Below, piece after piece: positions 1 through 12,656 of a DNA stretch of 64,000 bases. The DNA is from Fratercula arctica (taxonomy: Eukaryota; Chordata; Aves; Charadriiformes; Alcidae). Numbering within the stretch: the first letter of the stretch is position 1; each line of letters begins with the position of its first letter. A model generated the notes under the pieces. The model was given only the letters and a program-made list of their open reading frames with translations. It made no database searches and was not told the DNA's origin. The position numbers and the translations under genes are program-made. The stretch spans positions 37,094,817 to 37,158,816 of the forward strand of contig CANTUZ010000008.1 in the NCBI GenBank assembly GCA_947846985.1, given 5' to 3'.

Positions 1-1207
1 GCATCACTCGTTAAAATTAGAAATGCTTGACAAAGCAAAACAAGAGGAAAAAACCCTAAAAGCATGTTACAAGGATGGTCAAAACCAATATAACAGCAGC
101 ACTAAAGGGCAGACTGCTCCAACTTAGCTCCATGTGTATGAAAGCAATTGTATTGTATTCACTTGAAATATGCTCAATTCACCCAGCAAAACTGGGAGTG
201 CAATCTGGCACTTCTTGGTATAATAACAATTTTGGAATCTTTCCCTGCTACTCGTTTGCTTTATCAGTATTAACACAGAAGGTATGAAGATGGGATGTTA
301 GTTACTTCAAAGCTTTGCTCACATCTTGCCAGTTCTGTGTTTACTGTCATATTCTAAAGCTGGGGAGAGGAGGAGGACTTTTTATATTCCTCCTTCTTCC
401 ATGTGTTACTCTAGGGAAAAAATCTCCTGCTTGCCTATCATCACTTCATTTTTCGTTGTCTGTCACACTAGCTCTCTTTCTTTGCATACAAATTTTAATT
501 GGTCATCAGCTGAAGATTTGCAGATGGCATAAGGCAACAGATTCCACACACTTCGGTCCTTCCACGTCTTCCTTCTGTGTTGTATTCTGTCTCTGATAAC
601 ATGGAAAAATTCTTTCTTATTCTGACAAGATGGCTATTTGAGAATTTGAGAGGTTGGTGAACACGGTATTCCAGCTACCTTGCAAATGCAGGCTACTACA
701 ATTGGATCACTTTTACATTTCTCAAATAAAACCCCATTAGAGAGACAAATCATCAAGGCAGAATTTGAGCAGTCAATGGAGAGTGTGACACAAAGCAGGT
801 AAAGACAGCTGAGTGTTCCATGACCACCTTTTTATACTTTGGTGGGCCTCCAAGCACTTCACTATTTTAAATCACATGGTCATCCATCCTGCAAAGCTAA
901 ATATTCTGTATTTTATTGACTATAGTTTTATACCTCTACTGTGTTCATCTATGGGAAATCAGTAAATCAGGGCAAAGACTTCTGCAACTGATTACTGGGT
1001 AATAAACTGGCAGAGTAGTATACCATAAATCAAGCTGATAGTTTAGGGGCTGGACATGAATCCGATTTTTTGTTTGATTCCCCCCTCCCGATATTTCATT
1101 TCTCGGATCAAATTTAATCTCTCATTTAAATGAGCTGGAAAGAATTTCTGGTATGGAATACTCATTGGTGAAAAGGTGCATTAGAAAGTTTACATGAGAT
1201 TCCTAAC

Positions 1208-1238
1208 ACTCCTTAAACACTCTGAAGTGTTTAGGAGT
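1208..1238. repeat. 13-bp inverted repeat with one bulged base
   Basis: ACTCCTTAAACACT and AGTGTTTAGGAGT pair around CTGA with a single unpaired T. Intron 4. Confidence 0.85.
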
Positions 1239-2623
1239 TTACCAGAGAAAGAAGCAAGAACATTCTCAAGTAACAACATAACGCATATTTTCCAGCAGCT
1301 TCACGCAAGGAAAAGGCTGCCTCCCTGAAATGTTGCCTACTACATTATACTGCAAGACACCTACATGAGATTTAGTAACACACTTTGATAAAGTACTTAT
1401 AGCATGGCCAAATGGATAAATCAAATTAAAATCCTTACATGTTAATTTTCATTAATGTATCTTTACAGTGCCTTTGTTAATTCCTATTGCCATAATCCTG
1501 ACACATAAAACAAGGCATAAGATTATGTTATACCTTAATATAAAGGATATGATTAGATACACCTTAAAAAGACAAACTGATACTACACAGAAATGCACCA
1601 AGAGCTGTGGTCTCAATTCTGGTGAACTTAAGCCTCATTCAGAAATCTCACTGAACAGTGCTACAATGTTTAAGTCCGCATGCCATTTCACACATGTATT
1701 TCCTACACAGCATTCCATTGAAACTGTATGGAAAATTTCTTCTTTTCTGACAGAGGATCTGGTTTTAAACTAGCTCATTAAAAACAAGCATTCACAGTGT
1801 TCAGAAAACAAAGACAGTATGAAAGCTGCTTCTCCCAAAGCTATCATTTCAGAGCAGTGAAGTCTGCTCAGGGCTTCTGAATTATCATCAGATGGGCAAA
1901 AGCAGGAAGCAAGTTATGCAAGGAAGCAAGTAGTTCATCAGACTACAAGATGTGTAAGTGCTGTTGAACAGGAATAAAAAAAATTAAAATATTCATTCTG
2001 ACCTTATAGGGGGCCAAGATTCCCTCTCTCCAAAGTTACTGCATACCGAAGTGATGGCTGTTCTTCATTTACTCAAGATCAAATGTTTCTCAAGTCATGT
2101 TCAGTAACTTCCAACATAATCTTATTCCACACAAAAGGAAATTGGTTATTTGTATGTTATCCAAGGAAGGCTGAGTAATTCACTGTGGTAGGAAAGACCT
2201 CTAAAAATAAGTCACCTCTCAGCAGATTCACTCCCGTCCTGTCTGAGTTTGCATCAGTTTGCAACTGCATGAAAGGACAAAGCTTGAGGATGAACTACAG
2301 AGAACTTCTGTAATGCTAACACTGCTCAAATACATTCATTTTACTCCTACACTGTTTAAAAGAATCCAACTATTAGGGGTGGAGCAAGCCAGTGACCCAA
2401 CAGGATGTGCATGACCAGAGCTCCTTGTGCGTAGCCTTCTGCTTTCATGTTTATTTTTGGATGTATTTTCCTTTGTGCTTTGAAACAGGTTTTTGTGCAA
2501 GATAGCCAGCACCACGCTAACTCATTGATGCTAAAGAGGGAAAGCAAGTTCTTATCCACACAGAGTACCTCTTCCTACAGACCCATACAGCACCTTGGAA
2601 GTCTACAGTGTTGTAACTTTTTT

Positions 2624-2645
2624 CACGTTAGTGAAAACTAACGTG
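2624..2645. repeat. Perfect 9-bp inverted repeat with GAAA spacer
   Basis: CACGTTAGT-GAAA-ACTAACGTG; further CATGTTAG units follow at once. Intron 4. Confidence 0.9.
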
Positions 2646-3114
2646 TTTTTCATGTTAGTTCATGTTGTTAGTGCTCCTCAGAGATGAAAGCCAGGGACAA
2701 CGGGTGCACAAAGGCACGTCACCAGTGATTCCCGTAACCTCCCAGAGCTTTTTCATCAGAGAACAATGTTCAGCTGTGTGAGAACCTAACCAGAGGTTTC
2801 ACCACCTCCAATCTGCTATAGCAGCCATTGATAGAAACAAGTCTCCGAGGATGAGCAAGCTTAGAAGCCCAACAGATGTTCCCAAGCAGGATGCTACTTC
2901 AAGAGATCTAGTTGTTAGAGAAAAAACTAGGCCATTTTAGTTGGTAATTGTTGCTACCAGGACAATATCATTTGTTTTGACCAGTATTCCCTGACTGTTA
3001 AAAATGAAGGTCATAGAAAAAGGGTTGCATGTATATGTGGTTGTGTATATTATAGAAGGCATCTTATTATATTTTTGATAAAGAATATCCTGTCTTTTAT
3101 TTAAAGATTATTTA

Positions 3115-3204
3115 ATAGTTTAGTGGGACTTGGCAGTGTTAGGTTTATGGTTGGACTCAATGATATTAAAGGTCTTTTCCAACTTAAATGATTCTGTGAT
3201 TCTA
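3115..3204 (+). mobile_element. CR1 3'-end fragment in RAPGEF4 intron 4
   Basis: GGTTGGACTCAATGATATTAAAGGTCTTTTCCAAC followed by AATGATTCTGTGATTCTA is a diverged CR1 3' end with its octamer tail, antisense to the gene. Confidence 0.9.
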
Positions 3205-3974
3205 AATCTATAAAACTGACAGAAGATTAGTGATAAAAAAGAAAAAAGTCTGTTTATAAGTAGCAATTTCTTTCAGGTATAGACTCAATTGTAATTGTAC
3301 TCAAAGAAATTACTACACTTTGCTGTACATTGTGCATTAAATATGTTAATATGCCACATTGGTCTGTGAAACTTTCTATCAATACAATTGTTTCTTAGAG
3401 CAATACAGCTAATACAGGAAAATTTACTTTTCAATTTAAACAAAACTCAGAAAAATCTGTAGATTTTTAATATGAAGTTACAGAGATTCTGAAAATTCTT
3501 TCTAAACTTAGAAATATCTAAACCAGATAGGTATTATATCTTTTTCGCTCTTAAAATCTAGTTTCAGAGTTTATACCAAAAGTTTCATAAGCTGTATAAA
3601 TAGATATTTATTTGTCTTTCAAAGAACTGCATACATTTGTGCTAAAAAAACATTTGTTGCAAATGTGAATTTCATTATCAGTAGGTTTCAGTGTTAAATT
3701 TTAAGTAAAAAAGAAGATAGTTCATAGCTCTTAGTCCTATGATTTCAGATTAGTTGCACAATACATTAAAGTCAATACTGAATCAATTTATACTGGTTCA
3801 TTTTCCAAGTTTATATTCACAACCTAAAAATAAAAAGAATATTAAAAACTGTAGTCTTGGAATTTCCACGCTCTGTATGCCAAAAATCTTTAAGCAGCTA
3901 ACAGAGATATTTCTTTTGTTCTTTCCCTCCAAAGAGGGAAAAAAGTAAATTTCCCCAAAAGTAAATTTCATGGG

Positions 3975-3998
3975 AAAACAAACAAACAAACAAAAAAC
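3975..3998. repeat. (AAAC)n microsatellite
   Basis: Five AAAC-type units (AAACAAACAAACAAAC), in intron 4. Confidence 0.9.
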
Positions 3999-5910
3999 TT
4001 ACTTTGTTTGCAAAAAATGTCTTTTTTGCACTTCTATTATTAATCATAATAATCCCACATTCATAAAAGCTGTAACATTTTTAAGAATTCCAATCCTAGA
4101 ATTTATTTAGGTTGTTCTTAACCTACATTATTTTGGAATTATTCAACTTTTTTTTTTTTTTTAATGGAGAAACTACTTCTTTCTGGAATTAAATTCTCAT
4201 CATCTGGAGAGCTGAAATTTGTATGCACCAGATTTTAGGTTTTACCATATCTGGATTGTAATGACACTGTCATTGTTGCTTTTTCCCATTTTTCCCATGG
4301 TACCACTAACAATAAATATTTGTGATCCATTTGTGACTTTGTGTGGGTTTTCATTAAAAACAAATAAAAAAAGTTATCTGAATGGCACACCACTGTATCA
4401 ATAACCATTTCCCCACATGGGCTTTGTGACAGCAAAGATATGTGAATAGGATAAGGCAGACAGAACAACACAGCATCCATAACATAACAAAAAGTTTCCC
4501 TGAAGAAAAGTATTTACTTTTCTTCATGTAACAATAACAATAATAATATACTATTGCTGCTATTGCTAGTATATTTTAGGGGCATTTTCTTAAATTATTT
4601 TCTGTCTGTTTTGAACATTCTGTTTGTCATACCTGAGCTGCAGTTTAATATTGGCTTGAAAAAAATGAACAACTTAATTCCACCTCAGACTAAACAGCAA
4701 AGCTATATTTCATGGCATAATTTTCCACTAACTAAAAGCACAGGGATAGCCTCCTTGAAAGAAAGCACACCAAAATACATGAAAAGTTCACCATAAAACT
4801 GCACAAAGGGCAAAGAAGCACCACAAAGCTGAACTGTGGTCTGTGACTGACACCTGCAGCATCTATGACATGCTCTAGTGCACAGTTTCATGAAATCTGC
4901 ACATACAAGATGTGTGCTAAGGCTCCCTGTGATAGCTCCCAGTACTTCCAACAGACGTGACCTTTTGCAAAAGCATCACCAAAAAACTCCTCAAAATCAC
5001 CAAAATTGTTAGAAACAACATTGGATTAGTGACTAAAGAGCAAATGATATCAGCATTTTTGTTTTAAAACAACTCTATGATTTAAGGTTCAAAATTTTTA
5101 AGAAGGGAACTTAACCTCCACTCCTCCAATATTTCTGATATGAAATCAACATATAACATATGTCAAAACAGATGAGACCACTGGCATATTTAAACTTTTA
5201 ATGCCAGGGTCTAAAACTATAACGCAGCTCCTGTAGATTACAAAGCATGAACTGCAGGGAAATATTGCACTGCGAATTTCTTCAATTTTGCTATGAGACT
5301 TTACTAGCATTTTCTTTTAGCTGTAGACATTGCCAAAAAAAGGGTACAAATTATGGCTATGCAATTCAAAGAATGACTGTCACAGCATTCAGTGGCAAGC
5401 ATGTTTCAGTCACATATTTCATGCCTTGGTCATGCTGCACCATTAAGTATGCTCAAGATAACATATTTGTAGACAGGTGATATTAGTTCTGTTTCCTCGG
5501 TCAGTGGAGCTGGTTGTGGATTTGATTTTCTTTCTGATAGCCTTACTTTAGTATTGCGTTAGGACAATTATTTGGAGTATAATACTGGTCTGTCTCAGGA
5601 AAAGAGAAAGCCAAAGAAAATCCACCTGTCTGCACTCAGCAGAGAAGCTGAACTAAAATGCTACAACCAGCACCTATCTCTTAAATATAGTTAGTGTCCC
5701 TAGATCTGCAACTTTAGGACACTGTCACACCATCCAACAGCTCTCTACGTAACACCTAAATTTGTACAGTCACCATTTAAAACAAGCTGGTGCTACAAAT
5801 TGGCAATAGTGTAGGCCAGGGCAACAGGATGCCTTCCAATTCCCAGAACACTTTTCAAATCAAGTGTAATGCTTACAAAAATGCAAACTGATTGAATTTC
5901 AGTAAGTTAG

Positions 5911-5970
5911 CACGGTAACATGTAAATGAAGTCTTCTTAGCACAGTAACATGTTAATGAAGTCTTCTCAG
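5911..5970. repeat. Tandem duplication, 2 x 30 bp
   Basis: CACGGTAACATGTAAATGAA followed by GTCTTCTTAG is repeated at once as CACAGTAACATGTTAATGAA and GTCTTCTCAG, 27 of 30 bases identical. It lies in intron 4, about 530 bases beyond the exon 4 donor. Confidence 0.95.
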
Positions 5971-6495
5971 CATGGATACCAAAGTACACACAGATTATAG
6001 AATGAAGAATCTCAGCAGTACATTCTCCACAAAGGAAAGTTTTAAGGGATTTCGCATGTAATCAGTAACTTCATTTTTAAGTGATCTTGATCGCTTTGCA
6101 AATTCTAAACCCCTTACAGCTGATGACGAGACAGGAGTAAAGGAGAATAATTTAAAATATCAACATATATTAAGGATAGACTCTCCTCATAAATGCTGGC
6201 AATAAAAGCAAGTTTAAGTCTAAGAAAGCAACACCTGCAGTATACAAATAAATTCCACCAGAAATTTCACCTAAGTTACTTCATTAAAAGAAGCCCACAA
6301 GAAAGAAATACAGGAGCATGTAATCATGAAAAATATGAAGCACTAAGAAGAACTAAAACCACTTTCTTTTTTGTCAAACTAATTTAAAAGAATTATTATT
6401 TTGCTTACGGTATAAATGTGCTTATACTTCACTACAAACACTTAACAGGTTAAATCACTTTTCTCTGCATAAACTGGAAATAAATCTGAATTTAC

Positions 6496-6642
6496 CTCCC
6501 AAAGCGCCTTAAAGTCCTTCTGCTCAATTCGAAGGAGCTCACTATATTCTCTGGTAACGATGGTTGCATGGCGAGGAGTGTTATCCAGAATGGACTCTCC
6601 AAAAGCAGTTCCTATTCCCAGAGTGCATATTGTCACAGCATC
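6496..6642 (-). CDS. RAPGEF4: RAPGEF4 coding exon 4, CNB-A phosphate-binding cassette
   Basis: A 147-base, 49-codon exon in phase 0 on both sides, with acceptor AATTCAAAG|GATGCT and donor TGGGAG|GTAAAT. It encodes residues 100-148: [20 protein letters not shown], then NTPRHATIV, then the strand and helix ending in [11 protein letters not shown]. This is the phosphate-binding cassette of CNB-A. Counting from the exon 1 ATG puts the cassette glycine at 114, the residue mutated (G114E) in the literature to abolish cAMP binding by this domain, which independently supports the assembled start. His replaces the usual second Ala of the PRAAT motif, as in other Epac2 CNB-A domains, consistent with weak cAMP affinity. 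One local difference is Tyr in REYSELL where I recall Ser in mammals. The next exon, beginning KYRQYM in mammals, is not in the window, so intron 4 is longer than 6.4 kb. Confidence 0.97.
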
Positions 6643-9550
6643 CTTTGAATTAAAAACAAAAGGACACGTATTAAATATTCCAGGGTATTTTAAGAGCCTT
6701 TACATCACATTTGCTAATAGCACTGCCTTAAGATTCTTCAGCAATTTACTTTAAAAGAAAATTAATTTAAAGTGGCATCAAAAAAATCAATACGCTGATT
6801 AACAACACAGGAAGCCTCAATGTGGAAGCAAGCAGGACTGCTGGTTTCTATGACCATCAGTTGAATTAGAGATTTCTGTCTGCAAAGCAGAGAACACAAG
6901 AGTCACCTTCAACTTTGGAAGACAGTTCCGACCTCTTGTTCATCTACATCTGAAGACTGTTGTGATGATGACATCCTTTGGAAATGTCAGAGGTGATCAG
7001 AAGATAACTAGCATTGGAAACGCAATCTTGGAATGTAAATTTCTGCCCTACTGTAGGCTACCCTCATCAGAGAGGAAATTTGACTGTTATGTTTTCTCGG
7101 TAAATAACTTCCAACTATAATATCCTCTCATATTTATAATGCATTTCTCTGTTGTACAAGGTCTGAGCACAATGCAGTCATACAGTTTAATCAACTCTTG
7201 GCCTTTCTGTTGAAAATGCCAGTAAATCTCTCAATTGTTAATGGATTCCTGCTGATTAAGTACCAGACTAAAAAAAGAAAACACATTTTTTTCACATAAG
7301 TCAGGGATTTCAAGAAAACTATGAAAGTCCAAAACAACCTGGAACAGAGTATTCAGGATGGTCCCAAACATGCAGGTAAAGTCCACTTCAAAAGAGTCTT
7401 TATGAGCACATGCCATTTATGAGATGGAAAGATGTCTAAATCAATCCCCCTTGGCCAGGAACTCCTCTGTAATAGTTCCAACATAAATTACAAGCTACTG
7501 CAGACAAAAAATTAAACTACTAGAAATTAAATAACTTGATGAATCAAGATTTTTAGTCACATGTTCTGTTTTAGGCTTACGAGTTGCTATGCTCCTGAGC
7601 ACAGGCTTGAAGCTGAACACTTTCGTATGTCTCTTTCTAAGTTGGGCCTTAAATGACTGTCTTTTGAGTAATAAAAAAAAAATAAATATCAACAGCATTA
7701 AAAATTTAAACAGATACAAACTGAAATTTACTAAAGAAATCATACATGCACACACATACAGATAAACACATAAAAACACATGCTAATTTTACTTGATACA
7801 ACATTAGAAATACAGTTTAATTCTAAAATGTAGGATTCGTGAAATGCCTACAAAACTAAAAGCAGAGAATTTTGTCATCCTATCCACTACATCCTTGTGG
7901 CTGATAATCCAGGAGAGATGCATGAGCATATTTCAGCATCATTTTCTGTGTTCAAAATTGCATTGTTTTCCTTTCATGCATCTAATAAGTGGTAATAGGC
8001 AAACGTTATTAAGATCAAGTTAGTAGCTTTATAATTGCATTCCAAAGACAAATGCCCATAATAGTCCAGTTCCCTGAACCATAGCAAATTGCTGTTGCAC
8101 AGATATTACCATATAAAATTATGTGTTCAGAAAAACAAAATCAATTATGTCTTAGAAAAGATCTAGGAAGAATTTACTAACTGTCAGACATAAATTTTCA
8201 AGGAAAGCAAATATGGACAGGCACCGTTTAAAAGAAAGAATATTTGGGAATGAGCACCTAGGCACCTAAACAGAAGTCTCTACAAACAGCCTATAATACA
8301 GGCTACACACTAAAGTCCTGCCTTAACAATCTTACCTTTCAGAGCTGAAACACTATATGCACGCCACCACACTCACAACTGCACTCAAAGGAGCTACAGA
8401 GAAAATGTGCCTCCTGTTCACACAAAATTTGATCTCCAGTACATTATTCTCAACTTTATTTAGAAAGTTCAGATAAAAGATCCCTGTTTAAGGCAAAATA
8501 AACAAATAGCCTGGCGGAAAAAGAACCTTTTCCACTAGGTGGATCTAAGCAATATTTATATCTTCCAACTTCTTTCTCCCTCCCTTCCCTCCCTCCAGAA
8601 AAATAAACTCCTTTGAAACACTTTACCTTTTTTAATTCTTTACAACCCTACAGAATATATCTTCAAAAACAGAATAGAGAAGAAGAGAAAAAGAAAGGTG
8701 TTGGTTAAGGATCCACTTCCTAAGGTAACTTCTGATGAGGCAGCTGTTCAGCCTGAGAAATGAATTAACATTGTGGGGTGTTAAGTCAAGGAGCTAGAAT
8801 GGTCCTATCTACCTTCATTAAAGTCCAGGCTTCTAGCAAGTAAAAGTTCTTTCAGGTTTTTTCCCTAGCCATCATTGCTCTCCATGGAGCTGCAGTTTCA
8901 CAGCCAGCTAGGGAGCAAACCCATCTGTCTTCTTCAAGACTTCAGAGCCCCATTTTCTCTCTGCCCCTTGTTTATATATCTCCAGCCTGCCGGGGAATCA
9001 GGTGTGCGTTTCCTATTACGCCTGTTAACCTTACACTCAAGAATCTCCTGCTGTTCAGTGGAGACTTCAGGAGGACTGCTGGGAGCTCAAAACTCAGTTT
9101 GCTGTTCCCCTCTGCAATCCCAGAAGCAGCAGGGGGTTCCAGCTGCTGGTAACCAGCTGAAATTCATATAGCTATTTAAAAGGCAGTATTAAAGACTTAA
9201 AAAGATGAGATTGTTTCCATTGCTATCTGTCCTCTGAACACACTATAAAATAGTTCAAATCAGAAGCTGTTTGTGTATTCAGTTTCACTGACTCTCACTG
9301 GCAGGTGAGACACATGCGGTGAAAGAGTTGTTCAACCTCCGCCCCCATCAATCTAAAACATTATTGAATTTGTAAGACCATTCTATGGAATGGATGAGAA
9401 TCTGAAACAAGGCTCTGCATTATTTCCTCCCCCACCAACACAAGGCACATCCCCACATGCTCCACCCTGACTTGTGACACTTTCTATTTTCCAACCTGGC
9501 AATCAGAATTTTTGTACTGGTGTAAACAAAATCATGGTGTCTGAAAGAGA

Positions 9551-9574
9551 AATAAAAAAAAAAAAAAAAAAAAA
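9551..9574. repeat. Poly(A) tract
   Basis: An A homopolymer of about 21 bases, preceded by AAT. No source element is recognised upstream. It lies in intron 3. Confidence 0.95.
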
Positions 9575-10532
9575 CAGGAAAAAGATTTACAATTACTAGG
9601 GTTGAAAGGGATTGGGCACTCTTCTTTGAAATTTTAATTTATTCAATATTTTGAGTTTATAAGGGAGCGGATATAGCTGGTTTGTTTTTAATTTCATCAT
9701 TTTCCCACACCTTGTATCTTTATCTCACCTCTGCACCTGTGTCCCTCCAGGACCCCATACCATCTCCATGTTTAATTGGAGATCTGCAAAAGCTGGCATT
9801 TTGAAAAGTTTGCTTATTATTACTTTGACACTGTTTAGTTTCTCCCCAGCAAAAATCTCCTTTTGTAACAGAGAAACCAAAGGATACGCATGAAAGTAAA
9901 CTATCTATGAAGTTATTTTCCTGTTCCATTACCTCCATCGGAGTACGTCTGACCCATTCAGATAGGAAATCCTTATCAAACTACTTTTAAAGATAACATA
10001 GAAATATCTTTCCACACTTGAACTGCAGTTTTCCAACATACGTTAGGCCATCCTCTTTACACAAGAGAAGGCGATTTGCTTAAAGGAGGCATTATGCTTC
10101 TAGAAAGACTGTGACCAACTTCTCTTCTAGTTCCTAATTAAAATATTTACAGATCAGATTAACTGTAGTGTGGTAACAAATTCATTATTTCCATAACTTG
10201 CTATCTGATCCTTTGAAAGCTACCTGCAGTGTCATAAACTTTTTGCTAGGTTACTTGGCAGACAAAAGTGAAATAATTTTTCTATATTAACTTTCAATAA
10301 GCTGAGTTCAAAACCAAAATTAGTACAACCATGACACTGTGGAGCTCAGCATGGGCCAACACACTCTGCTTCTCAACCGACTCCGTTAGTCCAACCAATC
10401 TCTGTTTTAAAATGGGTAGAACAGTTCTCATGTTCAAACTAAATAATTTCAAGCCAGCTTGGGCATATTTGCACTACACTATAGGCTACAGTACAAACCT
10501 ATGTTGTGACTTCACATAGGTTATCTCCAAAA

Positions 10533-10576
10533 TACATAATGGCATTTACATGCACACATAATGGCATTTGCATGCA
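10533..10576. repeat. Tandem duplication, 2 x 22 bp
   Basis: The core CATAATGGCATTTACATGCA at 10535 recurs 22 bases later as CATAATGGCATTTGCATGCA. The second copy contains ATTTGCAT, the perfect POU/octamer sequence; the first has ATTTACAT. Intron 3. Confidence 0.9.
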
Positions 10577-12590
10577 GAAAGCGGTATTGCAAGGAATGTC
10601 CTGGTTAAATCCCTTTCCTTTTTTCCACTTCATCTTATCCTTTGTCCTCAGTTCCAAACGGACAGGAAATTCTTCCCTTTCTTACACAGACATCTGAATC
10701 TCTTACTTCACAGTCATTCTTCTCAGCAACACCACTAACTTATTTGGCTTTTGATCCCCAGCCCTGTGCACCTTCCCACAACTGGCACTGCTGTACCACC
10801 CAAGCACCCACAGCTCCTTCCTTAAAGCTTTTATAAAAAAGGCTAATTGTTTGTAAAGTCAATGCCTTGTGTTCAGTTTGGCCTGGTTTTAAAACCTGAT
10901 CAGGTTAAATAAACTCCACCCAAACACAGGCAAGATAAACTAGCAGTGGCCCCCAGCGCACGCTGTGATTCAGCTGGCAGACTACAGCAAAACTGCAGAT
11001 CAAATTGCTATTTGATCTTTGTCTTTCTTCTCTTCATTCCTTCTCGTTTTATCAGATAGGAATATAAATCTTAAATCATTTCGGGTAAAAGCCTCTGAAT
11101 CTAATTTAGTAAAACACAATGCTGCAGAATCTGGCAAAGATGCCACACTGATGCTTTTGTCATAATGCATTTATCCCCAGCTTTATTCTGAGACTTTACC
11201 AACAGATATCCTACAGACCCTGATCATTTTCAAAATGGAGTTCAAAAACTAAACATACACAAGGCAGTCAGCAGTATTTTTAGGACAACACCAAACTAGG
11301 AATATCACTAAGAGGAACTTCTATTACTATATACCTCGGTAGGTAACAGTGGCAAATAAAAATTAAATTCAGAATTTGTTCATAGCTGACGGTAAGGACC
11401 TCTTTCTGAAAGATTCTAAACAGGATGCATTTTAGGTTTATTTTGAAGGAGACTTAGTAAGTCTTTGTATGACTTTTAAGTACAATATTTATCAGGATAT
11501 TTGTTACTAACAAGTTGAGGCAAGACCAAAACAGTTCATTACACTTACCTCTGCAATTCATAGTGTGACATTTTTACCTTAAAAAAAGACCCCTTCAGTC
11601 TCTTCTTGATTGTTAAATAGCCAGAAAATTCATAAATAACTTGTACAGAAAGCAGACCAACCACCACCCAGGATGTACTGGATGGGTAATCCTGTCAGAA
11701 CTCTGTGTTGTAAACTGTATTGTCCCATTTCAAAGGCAAATTAAATTACCACCACCATCAGCAGCAGCTAAGCATATTTTACCACCTCAGTGGAATAGAA
11801 CTAACAGTAACAGAGAAATATGCTCTGGTAAAACTCTTTCACACAGGTATATTGTAAATAGTTGAATATGATTTTCAAACTAGCCATTTTAGTATTAAAT
11901 AGTGCCTGTACTCAGTTTGTTAGGTATTCTAACACTGCCCTCTTGTGACGTAATACAGTTTTGCATGCAGTCAGAAAGGATTTTTCCAAACCAAGATGAA
12001 AGCAAGGCTTTGCCTACGAGACGCTAAATATGTGTGTTTGTCTTTATTAAAATATTTAAATCAGTACATGGAATGCTTCCTCTTACCATAATAGCAAATA
12101 ACAGGTAATGTTAATATTTCTATTTATATTAATTGTCAATTTGGTTCTAATCAGTATTACTAACATTTTCTGTGAGAAATCACAGGCATGGATGCACATC
12201 ATCCATGACTAAGCTGATGTGCAGCAAGAATATGTATGAATTAATACTTCACTAGCTACACTGAAGTCTTGATCCATTAGTGCATTTAGATATCATTTCT
12301 AGTGCAAGACATGTAACAACGTGCCTCTGTAGGAGCAAAGGCCATTAAGAAACTCATCTAATAAGCATCAAGTGCACAATAACTCACCACACTTTTAATG
12401 GGAGAAAACTACCAAACACGAAAGGTGACTGCATAAAGAGTTAGCACACAGCAGCTGCTACATGATGCATTTATTCCCAGGCTTGCTGAAATTTAAGTTC
12501 CTCAGGCAGACAGATAAACACCTAGTAAAAGTGGGACTACTGTATTTTTAATCAAGAGAATTTACATTAACACTGCAGGCATCAGCATAT

Positions 12591-12656
12591 AATCACAGGA
12601 CAATTCAAGCTGCAAGAAAACTCAGGAGGTCATCTAGTACAACCTCCTGCTCATCT
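12591..12656 (-). mobile_element. Probable CR1 3'-end remnant in intron 3
   Basis: AATCACAGGACAATTCAAGC and GGAGGTCATCTAGTACAACCTCCTGCTCA resemble the reversed CR1 tail, but the copy is short and diverged. Confidence 0.6.

Larger units (their letters stand above)
1..6495 (-). other. RAPGEF4: RAPGEF4 intron 4, partial
   Basis: Begins at the exon 4 donor and runs off the left edge. It holds a CR1 3' fragment at 3.1 kb, an AAAC microsatellite at 3.97 kb, a poly(T) tract near 4.15 kb, two hairpin-forming inverted repeats (1.2 and 2.6 kb) and a 30-bp tandem duplication at 5.9 kb. I looked for the next RAPGEF4 exon (KYRQYM...) on the minus strand and did not find it. Short open frames here carry no recognisable protein. 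Confidence 0.9.

Noticed and set aside
6442..6495. Continuation of the exon 4 frame as [12 protein letters not shown]
   Set aside because: It follows a clear GAG|GTAAAT donor and does not match the family, which continues KYRQYM; it is intronic.
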